Assembly: GCF_009455685.1 (NCBI RefSeq)
Contig: NZ_QPES01000002.1
Span: 186,001-250,000 of the forward strand
DNA length: 64,000 bases
From: Paraburkholderia hayleyella
Lineage (GTDB): Bacteria > Pseudomonadota > Gammaproteobacteria > Burkholderiales > Burkholderiaceae
Direction: 5' to 3'
Shown here: positions 1 through 9,197 of the stretch, one piece after another
How positions within the stretch are numbered: position 1 is the stretch's first letter
Layout: each line of letters starts with the position of its first letter
Notes under the pieces: model-generated
What the model saw: the letters and a program-made list of their open reading frames with translations, nothing else
What the model was told of the DNA's origin: nothing
Databases searched by the model: none
Program-made: the position numbers and the translations under genes

Positions 1-46
1 TAGCCTGTTATTCGGGCGTTCGGGTCTTATATTTGTCTTGTATTTG

Positions 47-84
47 AAAAACCTCCTGCGTTTTATTGCGCAGGAGGTTTTTTT
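47..84. terminator. Rho-independent terminator at the left edge
   Basis: A 9-bp stem (CCTCCTGCG at 52-60 pairs with CGCAGGAGG at 69-77) is followed by a run of T and preceded by a run of A, so it could work in either direction. It probably ends a gene lying left of the window and insulates the nap operon. Confidence 0.85.
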
Positions 85-208
85 ATGTTTTTGCGCATCC
101 TGATATTACAATTGCATTTAATTCTTATTTGGGGTTTTGCGATAAGCGAAGGGTATGCAGCGCGCATTTGTCGCATGCTTTCTGTGGAAATTCTCCTTGA
201 CGAGAGTA

Positions 209-230
209 AATGATTTCATTGAAAATCATT
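209..230. promoter_or_regulatory. Inverted repeat upstream of napE (candidate operator)
   Basis: AATGATTT (209-216) and AAATCATT (223-230) form a perfect 8-bp inverted repeat with a 6-nt spacer, 46 nt before the napE start. It sits in the AT-rich nap promoter region. It does not match an FNR box (TTGAT-N4-ATCAA) and is only loosely Fur-like, so the regulator is unknown. Confidence 0.35.
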
Positions 231-275
231 CGTAATTATTAACAATTGTCCCTGCCTTTCCGTGGAGCATGCTTT

Positions 276-425
276 ATGGCCGATGACTTACGTAAATCGG
301 AAGAACTGCGCAGTTTTCTGTTTCTTACCGCAGTGATGGTGCCGGTACTTACTGTTCTAGTCATTGCTGGCTATGGCTTCGCCGTATGGTTTTATCAAAT
401 CCTGATTGGCGGTCCACCGAGCTAA
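276..425 (+). CDS. napE: NapE, small membrane subunit of periplasmic nitrate reductase
   Basis: This 49-residue protein has a charged N-terminus (residues 1-12) and one hydrophobic membrane span (about 14-41), ending in GGPPS. That length and layout match NapE, a single-span inner-membrane protein of unknown exact role found in some nap operons. It is first in a napE-D-A-B-C order, 59 nt before napD, as in Paracoccus and Cupriavidus type operons. The assignment rests on size, topology and position. Confidence 0.85.
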   Translation: MADDLRKSEELRSFLFLTAVMVPVLTVLVIAGYGFAVWFYQILIGGPPS

Positions 426-484
426 TTAAATATCAACAATCTGACTGGATCATTAAAGGCAGGTATTAATCTGAGGGTATTCAT

Positions 485-847
485 ATGTCTGATCCCCAAG
501 CGCGTGCTATTCCACTTTCATTTGTGCCGCGTAAATCCTATAAAGATGAAGTCGCTGGTGAATTACATATTGCCGGCATTGTAGTGCAGGCGCAGCCGGC
601 ATTTATCGAGGCAATTCGTCATGCTATCGGCCTGTTGCCAGGTGCTGAGGTCCATGCGGTGAGCGAGTTGGGCAAATTGGTGGTGACGCTTGAAGGACCA
701 GGCGCGGTTAACGTGACCCAGCAAATTAACGCTATTCATGTACTGCCTGGAGTTTATTCGGTAGCGCTGGTTTATCAGCACAATGAAGATCTCGAATCGT
801 TGAACAAGGAGTTAGCTGATGACGCTCACCCGTCGCGCGTTTATTAA
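485..847 (+). CDS. napD: NapD, chaperone for the NapA Tat signal
   Basis: NapD is a cytoplasmic chaperone that binds the twin-arginine signal peptide of NapA and holds back export until the cofactors are loaded. The 120-residue product carries the NapD fold region from about residue 25 (HIAGIVVQAQP) to 105, including the VSLVYQH-like strand near 98 (VALVYQH). The first ~22 residues are an extension beyond many NapD proteins. The start is supported by GAGGG at 472-476. The 3' end overlaps napA by 29 nt, which suggests translational coupling. Confidence 0.92.
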   Translation: MSDPQARAIPLSFVPRKSYKDEVAGELHIAGIVVQAQPAFIEAIRHAIGLLPGAEVHAVSELGKLVVTLEGPGAVNVTQQINAIHVLPGVYSVALVYQHNEDLESLNKELADDAHPSRVY

Positions 848-3302
848 GCAGACAGCCGCCGCCACGGCTGCTTCCGCTGCTGGCGTCGTATTGCCTGGCG
901 CGTCCGCGCTTGCCGGGCCTGATGACATTACCTGGTCAAAGGCACCCTGCCGTTTTTGCGGTACAGGTTGCGGCGTGAGCGTGGGGGTGAAAGATGGCCA
1001 GGTGGTTGCCACCCAGGGGGATCAGAAATCGGAAGTGAACCGCGGCCTGAACTGCATCAAGGGTTACTTTCTGTCGAAGATCATGTATGGCCAGGATCGT
1101 CTGACCACGCCGCTGCTGCGGATGAAAGATGGCAAGTACGACAAAAATGGCGAGTTTGCACCTGTGTCCTGGGACCGTGCTTTCGACGAGATGGCGGGGC
1201 AGTTCAAGCGCGTGCTGAAAGCCAAAGGGCCGACTGCCGTTGGCATGTTCGGTTCGGGGCAGTGGACGGTCTGGGAAGGCTATGCCGCATCCAAATTGAT
1301 GAAGGCCGGGTTTCGCAGCAACAATATCGATCCGAATGCACGGCACTGCATGGCATCGGCTGTAACAGGTTTTATGCGCACGTTCGGCATGGACGAGCCC
1401 ATGGGCTGCTATGACGATATCGAGCAAGCGGATGCATTTGTGCTGTGGGGCTCCAACATGGCCGAGATGCACCCGGTGTTGTGGACCCGTGTGACTTCCC
1501 GCCGTTTGAGCGAGCCCAAAACCAAAGTGGTCGTGTTGTCGACATTCGAGCATCGTAGTTTCGAGCTGGCTGACCAGAAGCTGGTCTTCACCCCGCAGGC
1601 CGATCTGGCGATTCTCAACTACATCGCCAACTACATCATCAAGACAGGCCGGGTTAATCACGATTTCGTGAACAAGCACGCGATATTCAAGGAAGGTAAT
1701 GCCGATATCGGTTACGGCTTGCGGCCTGAGCATCCGTTGCAAAAAGCGGCGAAAAACGCGGGTGATCCGAACGGCTCGAAGCCGATGACTTACGAGGCCT
1801 TTGCCAAGTTTGTCTCGAAGTATGACGCCGCGTATGTCAGCAAACTTTCCGGCGTCCCCAAGGCGCAGCTCGATCAGCTTGCCGAGTTGTATGCCGATCC
1901 GAAGATCAAGGTCATGTCGTTTTGGACCATGGGCTTCAACCAGCACACGCGGGGTACATGGGCCAATAACATGGCCTATAACCTGCATTTGCTCACGGGC
2001 AAGATTGCGACGCCGGGCAACAGTCCGTTTTCGCTGACTGGCCAGCCTTCCGCATGTGGTACCGCGCGCGAAGTCGGCACATTCTCGCATCGCTTGCCCG
2101 CCGATATGGTGGTGGCCAATCCCAAACACCGGGCCATAGCCGAGCGTATCTGGAAGCTGCCTCCCGGCACGATTCCCGAGAAGCCGGGTTATCACGCCGT
2201 GTTGCAAAACCGCATGCTGCGCGATGGCAAGCTCAACGCGTACTGGGTGCAGGTGAACAACAACATGCAGGCAGGCCCCAATATGAACGAGGAAGGCCTG
2301 CCGGGTTATCGCAATCCAGAAAACTTCATCGTGGTGTCCGATGCGTATCCCACGGTTACGGCGGTCGCGGCCGATCTGATCTTGCCTACGGCAATGTGGG
2401 TCGAAAAAGAAGGTGCTTATGGCAATGCCGAACGTCGCACACAGTTCTGGCATCAACTGGTGAAAGCGCCTGGCGAGGCACGCTCCGATTTGTGGCAACT
2501 GATGGAGTTTTCGAAGCGCTTCAAGGTGGAGGAAGTCTGGCCTGCCGATCTGCTGGCAAAAAAACCGGAATACAAGGGCAAAACGCTCTACGACGTGTTG
2601 TATCGCAACGGGCAGGTCGACAAGTTTTCGCTCAAGGACGTGGATAGCCGTTATGACAATGATGAGGCCAAGGCATTTGGCTTCTACCCCCAAAAGGGCT
2701 TGTTCGAGGAATACGCCACTTTTGGCCGGGGTCATGGCCACGACCTGGCGCCGTTCGACGATTACCACAAGGCGCATGGTTTGCGCTGGCCTGTCGTGAA
2801 TGGCAAGGAGACGCTCTGGCGTTACCGCGAAGGTACCGATCCTTATGTCAAAGCGGGTACGGGCTGGCAGTTTTACGGCAATACGGATGGCCGTGCCGTG
2901 ATTTACGCACTGCCCTACGAGGCAGCTGCCGAAGCGCCTGACAAGGAATATCCGTTCTGGCTCTCAACGGGACGCGTGCTTGAACACTGGCATTCGGGCT
3001 CGATGACGCGACGCGTGCCCGAGTTGTACCGGGCTTTCCCGAACGCGGTGTGCTTCATGCATCCCGACGATGCAAAAGCGCTGGGTTTGCGCCGCGGCGT
3101 CGAGGTCAAGGTGGTCTCGCGGCGTGGTTATATCCGTACCCGCGTCGAAACACGCGGCCGTGACAAGCCACCGCGTGGCCTCGTGTTCGTGCCGTGGTTC
3201 GATTCGAGCCAGTTGATCAACAAGGTGACACTGGATGCAACGGATCCGATCTCGTTGCAGACGGATTTCAAAAAGTGCGCCGTTAAAATCGTTAAAGTTT
3301 AG
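819..3302 (+). CDS. napA: NapA, catalytic subunit of periplasmic nitrate reductase
   Basis: NapA is the molybdopterin (bis-MGD) enzyme that reduces nitrate to nitrite in the periplasm, taking electrons from NapB. The 827-residue protein starts with a Tat signal (TRRAFIK, residues 4-10). A [4Fe-4S] site follows with Cys44, Cys47, Cys51 and Cys79 (CX2CX3CX27C). Cys177 in the RHCMASAV motif is the expected molybdenum ligand. The length is normal for the family. The gene overlaps napD and is followed after 9 nt by napB. A long open frame on the opposite strand (936-2777) is a GC-codon shadow. Confidence 0.98.
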   Translation: MTLTRRAFIKQTAAATAASAAGVVLPGASALAGPDDITWSKAPCRFCGTGCGVSVGVKDGQVVATQGDQKSEVNRGLNCIKGYFLSKIMYGQDRLTTPLLRMKDGKYDKNGEFAPVSWDRAFDEMAGQFKRVLKAKGPTAVGMFGSGQWTVWEGYAASKLMKAGFRSNNIDPNARHCMASAVTGFMRTFGMDEPMGCYDDIEQADAFVLWGSNMAEMHPVLWTRVTSRRLSEPKTKVVVLSTFEHRSFELADQKLVFTPQADLAILNYIANYIIKTGRVNHDFVNKHAIFKEGNADIGYGLRPEHPLQKAAKNAGDPNGSKPMTYEAFAKFVSKYDAAYVSKLSGVPKAQLDQLAELYADPKIKVMSFWTMGFNQHTRGTWANNMAYNLHLLTGKIATPGNSPFSLTGQPSACGTAREVGTFSHRLPADMVVANPKHRAIAERIWKLPPGTIPEKPGYHAVLQNRMLRDGKLNAYWVQVNNNMQAGPNMNEEGLPGYRNPENFIVVSDAYPTVTAVAADLILPTAMWVEKEGAYGNAERRTQFWHQLVKAPGEARSDLWQLMEFSKRFKVEEVWPADLLAKKPEYKGKTLYDVLYRNGQVDKFSLKDVDSRYDNDEAKAFGFYPQKGLFEEYATFGRGHGHDLAPFDDYHKAHGLRWPVVNGKETLWRYREGTDPYVKAGTGWQFYGNTDGRAVIYALPYEAAAEAPDKEYPFWLSTGRVLEHWHSGSMTRRVPELYRAFPNAVCFMHPDDAKALGLRRGVEVKVVSRRGYIRTRVETRGRDKPPRGLVFVPWFDSSQLINKVTLDATDPISLQTDFKKCAVKIVKV

Positions 3303-3311
3303 GGGTACGTC

Positions 3312-3803
3312 ATGCGGGTCTGGATTGTCCTCGCTGTCCTTTCGCTGTTGTCGCTTACTGTGCAGGCACAGCCGGTAGTTCCACCGGTGCCGTTCCACGA
3401 TCCGTTACGCGGCACGACGCCGCTTAACGAAGAGGCGAAGCCGCCACTGATTGCACCGACTGAAAATCGTGACGTGATTCGTGGCCGCGCCTATGCGCAG
3501 CAGCCGCCTACCATTCCACACAAAATCGACGGTTATCAGCTCGACCGCAATGCGAACCGCTGTCTGGCCTGTCACGCGCGCAGCCGCGCAGCGGAGAGCG
3601 GTGCTGTGCCATTGGCCATTTCGCATTACACCGATCGTGATGGCCATACGCTTGGGCATCTTGCGCCGCGACGTTATTTCTGTACGCAGTGTCATGTGCC
3701 GCAGGCCGATGCCAAGCCGCTGGTCGGCAATACATTCACCGATGTGGCTGATATTCGTTTGCCAGCCAGTTCGCCGTCACAGAGTAAGCAGAAACAGAAA
3801 TAG
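3312..3803 (+). CDS. napB: NapB, diheme c-type cytochrome subunit of nitrate reductase
   Basis: NapB passes electrons from NapC to NapA in the periplasm. The 163-residue precursor begins with a Sec signal peptide (about residues 1-19, ending VQAQP). It has two CXXCH heme sites, CLACH near residue 83 and CTQCH near residue 126, as the family requires. The C-terminus is Ser/Lys/Gln-rich. It lies between napA and napC, and its heme attachment would depend on the ccm genes just downstream. Confidence 0.96.
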   Translation: MRVWIVLAVLSLLSLTVQAQPVVPPVPFHDPLRGTTPLNEEAKPPLIAPTENRDVIRGRAYAQQPPTIPHKIDGYQLDRNANRCLACHARSRAAESGAVPLAISHYTDRDGHTLGHLAPRRYFCTQCHVPQADAKPLVGNTFTDVADIRLPASSPSQSKQKQK

Positions 3804-3811
3804 AGGTGTGC

Positions 3812-4429
3812 ATGCGTGACCTGATCAAACGCTATTGGCGGACCATCAATCGTCCAAGTGCGTACTTCAGCCTGGGGTTTCTCACACTGGGCGGTTTTAT
3901 TGCGGGTGTGGTGTTTTGGGGGGCGTTCAATACCGCGATGGAGCTGACCAATACCGAAGCCTTTTGTATCAGTTGCCATGAGATGCGCGACAACACCTAT
4001 GCCGAACTGAAGAGCACGATTCACTTCAGCAATCGCAGTGGGGTGCATGCCAAGTGTTCCGATTGCCATGTGCCGCATAACTGGACTGACAAGATCGCGC
4101 GCAAGATGCAGGCGTCGAAAGAAGTCTGGGCCAAGGTGTTTGGCGTGGTGAATACGCGCGAGAAGTTCGAAGCGAAACGCCTCGATCTGGCCGAACATGA
4201 ATGGGCTCGCTTCAAGGCGAATGATTCGCTTGAGTGCCGTAATTGCCACTCGTTCGACTACATGGATTTCAGCCGGCAAAGTCCGCGCGCTCAAGAGGCG
4301 CACCAGCGTTATCTGGGCACGGGCGAGAAAACCTGTATCGATTGCCATAAGGGCATTGCGCACCAGTTGCCGGATATGAAGCAGGCTCAGATGGATGAAC
4401 TGGCGCGCCAGGCCAAGGTTCAGAAATGA
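3812..4429 (+). CDS. napC: NapC, tetraheme membrane quinol dehydrogenase
   Basis: NapC is a NapC/NirT family cytochrome that oxidises membrane quinol and reduces NapB. It has an N-terminal membrane anchor (about residues 13-38) and four CXXCH sites (CISCH, CSDCH, CRNCH, CIDCH), so the predicted protein binds four hemes. I chose the ATG at 3812 (205 residues) over the GTG at 3806, because the AGAGG ribosome site (3802-3806) would overlap the GTG but sits 5 nt from the ATG. The ccmA start follows 16 nt after napC, so the two operons are probably co-transcribed. Confidence 0.95.
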   Translation: MRDLIKRYWRTINRPSAYFSLGFLTLGGFIAGVVFWGAFNTAMELTNTEAFCISCHEMRDNTYAELKSTIHFSNRSGVHAKCSDCHVPHNWTDKIARKMQASKEVWAKVFGVVNTREKFEAKRLDLAEHEWARFKANDSLECRNCHSFDYMDFSRQSPRAQEAHQRYLGTGEKTCIDCHKGIAHQLPDMKQAQMDELARQAKVQK

Positions 4430-4445
4430 GCGGGTGTGGGCAGCG

Positions 4446-5117
4446 ATGCTGAAGGTTGAGCGTTTGGGGCTGGGGCGTGCTGGCCGGATGGTTATCAGCG
4501 ATATCGGTTTTGAAGTTGCACCGGGTTGGGCCTTGCAGGTTCGGGGGCCTAACGGGAGCGGCAAGACCACGTTGTTGCGTATGCTGGCCGGCCTGCTTGC
4601 ACCGAGCGTTGGCACCGTGCGCTGGAATGGAGAAGACACGCGCGTGTCACCTTCGCGCTGGCGTCGTGTGCTGAGCTATGTCGCGCATGCCAACGGCGTC
4701 AGCGACGATCTCACGGTGCAGGAAAACCTGGATTTTGCGGCCGCGCTTGACGGCGGCACTGCCCGTGCAGACACAGGCGCCACAGGCGCAAGCGGGCTGG
4801 AATGCGCGGATACCTTCGATGCGGGCGACATACTCGCGCATGCCGGGCTAGAACGTTGGCGCCACGCGCGCGCTGGGCAACTCTCGCAAGGCCAGCGGCG
4901 ACGCATTGCGCTTGTGCGCCTCGTATTGCAGCGCAAACCCCTCTGGTTACTCGACGAACCGGCCACGGCGCTGGATCACACAGCCTCGCTGTGGTTTCAT
5001 GAAGCGCTGGCGCGGCATCTGCAAGCGGGAGGCATGGTGGTGGCAGGCGTCCATCAGCCTCTGGCCATCGCCACCGAACGTACCCGTTACCTCGATCTGG
5101 CGCGGAGCACGCAGTGA
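4446..5117 (+). CDS. ccmA: CcmA, ATPase of the heme exporter for cytochrome c maturation
   Basis: CcmA is the cytoplasmic ABC ATPase of the CcmABCD complex, which releases heme-loaded CcmE. The 223-residue protein has a Walker A motif (GPNGSGKTT), the ABC signature LSQGQRRR and Walker B (LWLLDEPATALD). The frame is open from 4395, but that would overlap napC; the ATG at 4446 gives the family N-terminus MLKVERL. An Ala/Gly/Thr-rich insert around residues 98-130 is longer than usual. The stop overlaps the ccmB GTG start. Confidence 0.95.
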   Translation: MLKVERLGLGRAGRMVISDIGFEVAPGWALQVRGPNGSGKTTLLRMLAGLLAPSVGTVRWNGEDTRVSPSRWRRVLSYVAHANGVSDDLTVQENLDFAAALDGGTARADTGATGASGLECADTFDAGDILAHAGLERWRHARAGQLSQGQRRRIALVRLVLQRKPLWLLDEPATALDHTASLWFHEALARHLQAGGMVVAGVHQPLAIATERTRYLDLARSTQ

Positions 5118-5806
5118 GCCGCGCAGCAAGCCTTCCTGTGAGCGGGATCCTCACGCGCGTGGTGCGCCGTGAGTTGGCACTGAGCTGGCGCAGGCGCAGC
5201 GTGACGCTGGGCAGCCTGCTTTTTTTCGTCATCGCTGCCAGTCTTTTTCCTCTGGCGCTTGGACCCGATCCGCAACTGTTGCGCCTGATTGCTCCTGGTG
5301 TGCTATGGATGAGCGCGCTTTTTGCGGCGATGCTAGCGGCAGGTCATCTGTTTGGACAGGATTTTGCGAGCGGTGCGCTTGAGCAGATGCTGCTCTCGCC
5401 CCAGCCGTTGTCCGTCATCGTGCTGGGAAAAATTTTCGCGCACTGGATGGGTAGTGGGCTCGCGCTGGTTTTACTGACGCCGCTCGTCGCGCTGCAATAC
5501 GGTCTCGATGGGCACAGTACCTGGCTTCTGATGGCCTCCCTGCTGCTGGGGACACCGTTACTCAGTTTGCTGGGCGCCATGGGTGCCGCGCTGACACTGG
5601 GCGTGCGCGGTGGCGGCGTGATGCTCGCGCTGCTGATCTTGCCGCTGTATGTGCCGGTGCTGATCTTCGGTGTTGCGGCGGCTGATTCCACCCGCGTCGC
5701 AGCCTGGTCGCAAGCCAATTTTTCATTGCTCGGCGCAGCGCTGTGTGTGGCTGTATGGCTTTGTCCATGGGCCACTGCAGCCGCATTGAGAATCGCCATG
5801 GAGTAA
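5114..5806 (+). CDS. ccmB: CcmB, heme exporter membrane subunit
   Basis: CcmB is the permease partner of CcmA. The 230-residue product has about six hydrophobic spans and begins with the family-typical REL.LSWRRRS segment near residue 18. It starts at a GTG overlapping the ccmA stop (GTGA), a sign of translational coupling. ccmC follows after 5 nt. The length is normal (E. coli CcmB has about 220 residues). Confidence 0.95.
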   Translation: MSRAASLPVSGILTRVVRRELALSWRRRSVTLGSLLFFVIAASLFPLALGPDPQLLRLIAPGVLWMSALFAAMLAAGHLFGQDFASGALEQMLLSPQPLSVIVLGKIFAHWMGSGLALVLLTPLVALQYGLDGHSTWLLMASLLLGTPLLSLLGAMGAALTLGVRGGGVMLALLILPLYVPVLIFGVAAADSTRVAAWSQANFSLLGAALCVAVWLCPWATAAALRIAME

Positions 5807-5811
5807 CCCGG

Positions 5812-6555
5812 ATGCCGCGCCTGAACTGGTTTTATTACGCGTCGCCACGTACTTTCGCACCACTTGCCGCACGGCTTGTGCCGTTCTTTGCCTGGGCGGC
5901 GCTGCTGCTGATGCTCGCCGGATTCATGCTGGGTTTTGTGCTGGCACCGGTCGATGCGCGTCAGGGCGAGGTGTATCGCATCATGTTCGTGCATGTGCCC
6001 GCAGCATGGATGTCAATGCTGATCTACCTTGTGATGGCGGGCTGGAGCGCGGTGAACCTCATCTTCAATGCGCGCCTTGCCGCCATGCTGGCCCGTGCGC
6101 TGGCCCCCACCGGGGCGCTCTTTACCGTTATCGCACTGGCTTCCGGCGCCTTGTGGGGCAAGCCGACATGGGGCGCATGGTGGGTCTGGGACGCGCGGCT
6201 CACGTCCGAGCTGATCCTGCTGTTTCTCTATATCGGTTTTCTGGCGCTACATGCCGCGATTGATGACCCTCGTCGTGCCGATCGTGCATGCGGCGTGCTC
6301 GCGCTGATCGGCGTGGTGAATATCCCGGTGATCTATTTTTCGGTGCAGTGGTGGTACACGTTGCACCAGGGGCCGTCGCTGAGTTTCGGCAGCGGTGTAT
6401 CAATGAGTGCTTCGATGGCATGGGGCCTGGTGGTGATGACGCTGGGGTTCTGGTCCTATGCGCTGGCGGTGGTGCTCACGCGCGTTCGCACGCTGATCCG
6501 GCAGCGGGCGAACGATGCACCTTGGGAAGCTTTGCTGGAAGAGCGTGCCGCATGA
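5812..6555 (+). CDS. ccmC: CcmC, heme handling protein that loads CcmE
   Basis: CcmC is a six-span inner-membrane protein that binds heme in its tryptophan-rich loop and transfers it to CcmE. The WG.WWVWDARLTSELIL motif is clear near residues 122-140, and two periplasmic histidines expected to ligate heme are present (HVP near 63 and HQGP near 186). The frame is open from 5743, but the ATG at 5812 (247 residues) gives the usual N-terminus MPRLNWFYYASP. The ccmD ATG overlaps the stop. Confidence 0.96.
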   Translation: MPRLNWFYYASPRTFAPLAARLVPFFAWAALLLMLAGFMLGFVLAPVDARQGEVYRIMFVHVPAAWMSMLIYLVMAGWSAVNLIFNARLAAMLARALAPTGALFTVIALASGALWGKPTWGAWWVWDARLTSELILLFLYIGFLALHAAIDDPRRADRACGVLALIGVVNIPVIYFSVQWWYTLHQGPSLSFGSGVSMSASMAWGLVVMTLGFWSYALAVVLTRVRTLIRQRANDAPWEALLEERAA

Positions 6556-6722
6556 ATCACTGGATCGACTTGCCGCGCATGTTCGCGCAAAACCTCTATT
6601 TGTCTGTCGCCCTGTTCGGCACCTTTGCCCTGCTGGCGCTAGAAGCCTGGCTCGTGTGGCGCGCCAGCAAGCGTGGCGACGTGGCACCCGTTCATCAGGA
6701 GGCGCGCCACGATGCGTGCTAG
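6552..6722 (+). CDS. ccmD: CcmD, small membrane protein of the heme exporter
   Basis: This 56-residue protein has one hydrophobic span (about 16-36) followed by a positively charged tail (WRASKRG). That is the CcmD plan; the family helps release holo-CcmE from CcmABC. The start overlaps the ccmC stop (ATGA) and the end overlaps ccmE by 11 nt. It is identified by topology and its place between ccmC and ccmE. Confidence 0.88.
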   Translation: MNHWIDLPRMFAQNLYLSVALFGTFALLALEAWLVWRASKRGDVAPVHQEARHDAC

Positions 6723-7206
6723 ATACCGGCGTCTGGCCTGGGTGATGGGGGGCGTGCTGACGCTGGGGCTTGTCTGTGCGCTGGTGCTCAATGCGTTTCG
6801 CGCCAACGTGACGTTCTTCGTTAGCCCAAGCCAGATTGCCGCGGGCAATTTATCGGCTGAACAACGTTTTCGTCTGGGCGGGATGGTCGAGGCGGGTTCC
6901 GTGCAGCGCAGCGCGGACGGGCTCACCGTGCGCTTTATCGTGACCGATACCGTCAAGGCTATTCCGGTGACGTATCAGGGCGTGCTGCCCGACTTGTTCC
7001 GCGAAGGCGCGGGAGTGGTGGCGCAGGGCCGGCTGGATGCCAACGGCGGTTTTCGTGCTGATGAAGTCCTGGCCAAACACGACGAAAAATACATGCCGCC
7101 TGAAGCGGCCGAAGCCGTGCGCCGCGCACGTAGCAGCGCGGCCAACGAAACGCGTGCACCCGCATTGGATGCGGCACGTCTCACTCATGAAGAACCCTCG
7201 AAATGA
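6712..7206 (+). CDS. ccmE: CcmE, periplasmic heme chaperone
   Basis: CcmE is a membrane-anchored OB-fold protein that binds heme covalently and delivers it to CcmF. The 164-residue protein has an N-terminal anchor (about 10-30) and the heme-attachment motif HDEKY, with the histidine at residue 123. The frame is open from 6673, but AGGAGG at 6697-6702 supports the ATG at 6712 and the family N-terminus MRARYRRL. The stop overlaps the ccmF start. Confidence 0.96.
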   Translation: MRARYRRLAWVMGGVLTLGLVCALVLNAFRANVTFFVSPSQIAAGNLSAEQRFRLGGMVEAGSVQRSADGLTVRFIVTDTVKAIPVTYQGVLPDLFREGAGVVAQGRLDANGGFRADEVLAKHDEKYMPPEAAEAVRRARSSAANETRAPALDAARLTHEEPSK

Positions 7207-9197
7207 TTCCCGAACTTGGCCATTTCGCGCTCATCGTGGCCCTGATGCTGGCGCTGACCAGCGCTGTCGTGCCACTCGTGGGCGCGCAACGCGGCATCGA
7301 AGGCTGGATGCGTCTCGCCTGGCCCGCGGCGCGCGGTCAGTTTGGTTTTATTGTGCTGGCGTTTGGCTGCCTCGCCTGGTCATTTCTGAATAACGATTTT
7401 TCGCTGGTTTATGTGGCGAGCAATTCCAGTTCGGCGTTGCCGGCGATCTATCGCTTCACTGCCGTGTGGGGCGGCCATGAAGGTTCGCTGTTGCTCTGGG
7501 TGACGTTGCTCGCGCTGTGGATGGTGGCCGTGAGCTGCCTGAGCCGGCAATTGCCGCAGGCGCTGGTGGCGAGAGTGCTGGCGGTGATGAGCTGGATTAG
7601 CTCAGGTTTCCTGCTCTTCCTGCTCTTCACGTCGAATCCGTTCACGCGTCTCATCCCGCCCGCGATGCAGGGGCGTGACCTGAACCCCCTTCTGCAAGAC
7701 CCCGGCATGGTGATTCATCCGCCGATGCTGTACATGGGTTACGTTGGGTTTTCGGTAGCGTTTGCGTTTGCTCTCGCCGCGTTGCTCTCAGGGGAACTGA
7801 ATGCGGCCTGGGCGCGCTGGTCGCGTCCGTGGACCACCGCCGCCTGGGTCTTTCTCACGCTCGGCATCATGCTGGGCAGCGGCTGGGCGTATTACGAACT
7901 GGGCTGGGGTGGCTGGTGGTTCTGGGACCCGGTCGAAAACGCTTCGTTCATGCCCTGGCTGGCGGGCACGGCATTGATTCATTCGCTCGCCGTCACTGAA
8001 AAACGCGGCAGCTTCCGCGCCTGGACAGCCCTGCTGGCGATCTGCACATTCTCGTTGAGCTTGCTCGGGACGTTCCTCGTGCGCTCGGGGGTGGTGACTT
8101 CGGTGCATGCCTTTGCCAGCGATCCGGCACGCGGCGTATTTATTCTTGCTTTCCTCGCGCTGGTTGTGGGCGGGTCGTTGCTGCTGTTTGCCTGGCGCGC
8201 GCCGCAGATTGGCCTCGGCGCCAGCTTTGAGCCGGTTTCGAAAGAAGCGCTGCTGCTTTCGAACAACGTGTTGCTGATGGTGGCACTGGCCGCCGTGCTG
8301 CTCGGCACGCTGTATCCGATGCTGCTGGACGCATTGGGGCTCGACAAGATTTCGGTGGGGCCACCGTATTTCGACAGCGTGTTCGTACCGCTGATGACGC
8401 CCGCCATTTTCCTCATGGGCGTGGCGCCCCTGGCGCGCTGGAAAGCCGCGCGTTTGCCGGAACTGGCGGTGCGCTTGCGCTGGGCGGCACTGGTCAGCGT
8501 ACTCACTGCGCTTGTGCTGCCATTTTTGCTGGGTGAGTGGCACTCGCTCGTGAGCCTCGGGTTGTTGTTGGCACTGTGGACCTTCACCACGATTGCGGTG
8601 AGTGTGCGTGAGCGTCTGCGGCATGGCAGTGGCTCGTTTTTCGCCCAGTTGCGGCGTGTGCCGCGCTCGACTTACGGCATGTGGCTGGCGCATGCGGGCA
8701 TTGGGGTGTTTATCGTTGGCGTGACGCTGGTCAAAGGCTATGAGTCCGAACGGGATGTGCCACTGCGTCCTGGCGAAAGTGCGGAGCTGGGGGGCTATCA
8801 GTTCCGTCTGGATGGCGTGCGCCGTGTGAGCGGGCCCAATTACGAAGCCCAGCGCGGCACGATTACCGTGAGCCGGGCGGGCCAGCGGATCGCCACGTTG
8901 CACCCTGAAAAACGTATCTTCCTCGTGCAAAAGATGCCGATGACCGAAGCCGCGATCGACCACGGCGTGCTGCGTGATTTGTATGTCGCCATGGGCGAGC
9001 CGATTGCAACGGGGGGATGGACGGTGCGGCTTCATATCAAGCCGTTCGTGCGCTGGATCTGGGCGGGTTGTCTGTTGATGGCGGCAGGCGGCCTGCTCGC
9101 CGCGAGTGATCGTCGCTATCGGCTACTGCCTGCGCGGCGCAAACCTGCCGCGCAGCAAAAGCCGGCTGCCGCAAATGCCGAAGGTACGGGGCGATGA
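7203..9197 (+). CDS. ccmF: CcmF, cytochrome c heme lyase subunit
   Basis: CcmF, with CcmH and CcmI, ligates heme to CXXCH sites of apocytochromes in the periplasm. The 664-residue polytopic protein carries the WGGWWFWDPVENASFMPW tryptophan-rich motif near residues 236-253 and is of normal length for the family. It starts by ATGA overlap with ccmE and ends by ATGA overlap with ccmG. The C-terminus is Ala/Lys/Gln-rich. Confidence 0.97.
   Translation: MIPELGHFALIVALMLALTSAVVPLVGAQRGIEGWMRLAWPAARGQFGFIVLAFGCLAWSFLNNDFSLVYVASNSSSALPAIYRFTAVWGGHEGSLLLWVTLLALWMVAVSCLSRQLPQALVARVLAVMSWISSGFLLFLLFTSNPFTRLIPPAMQGRDLNPLLQDPGMVIHPPMLYMGYVGFSVAFAFALAALLSGELNAAWARWSRPWTTAAWVFLTLGIMLGSGWAYYELGWGGWWFWDPVENASFMPWLAGTALIHSLAVTEKRGSFRAWTALLAICTFSLSLLGTFLVRSGVVTSVHAFASDPARGVFILAFLALVVGGSLLLFAWRAPQIGLGASFEPVSKEALLLSNNVLLMVALAAVLLGTLYPMLLDALGLDKISVGPPYFDSVFVPLMTPAIFLMGVAPLARWKAARLPELAVRLRWAALVSVLTALVLPFLLGEWHSLVSLGLLLALWTFTTIAVSVRERLRHGSGSFFAQLRRVPRSTYGMWLAHAGIGVFIVGVTLVKGYESERDVPLRPGESAELGGYQFRLDGVRRVSGPNYEAQRGTITVSRAGQRIATLHPEKRIFLVQKMPMTEAAIDHGVLRDLYVAMGEPIATGGWTVRLHIKPFVRWIWAGCLLMAAGGLLAASDRRYRLLPARRKPAAQQKPAAANAEGTGR

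Noticed and set aside
936..2777. 613-codon open frame opposite napA
   Set aside because: It mirrors a well-supported gene, is rich in His/Arg/Gln as expected from the reverse of GC-rich codons, and has no domain or ribosome site.
7788..9035. 415-codon open frame opposite ccmF
   Set aside because: Antisense shadow of a conserved membrane protein gene.
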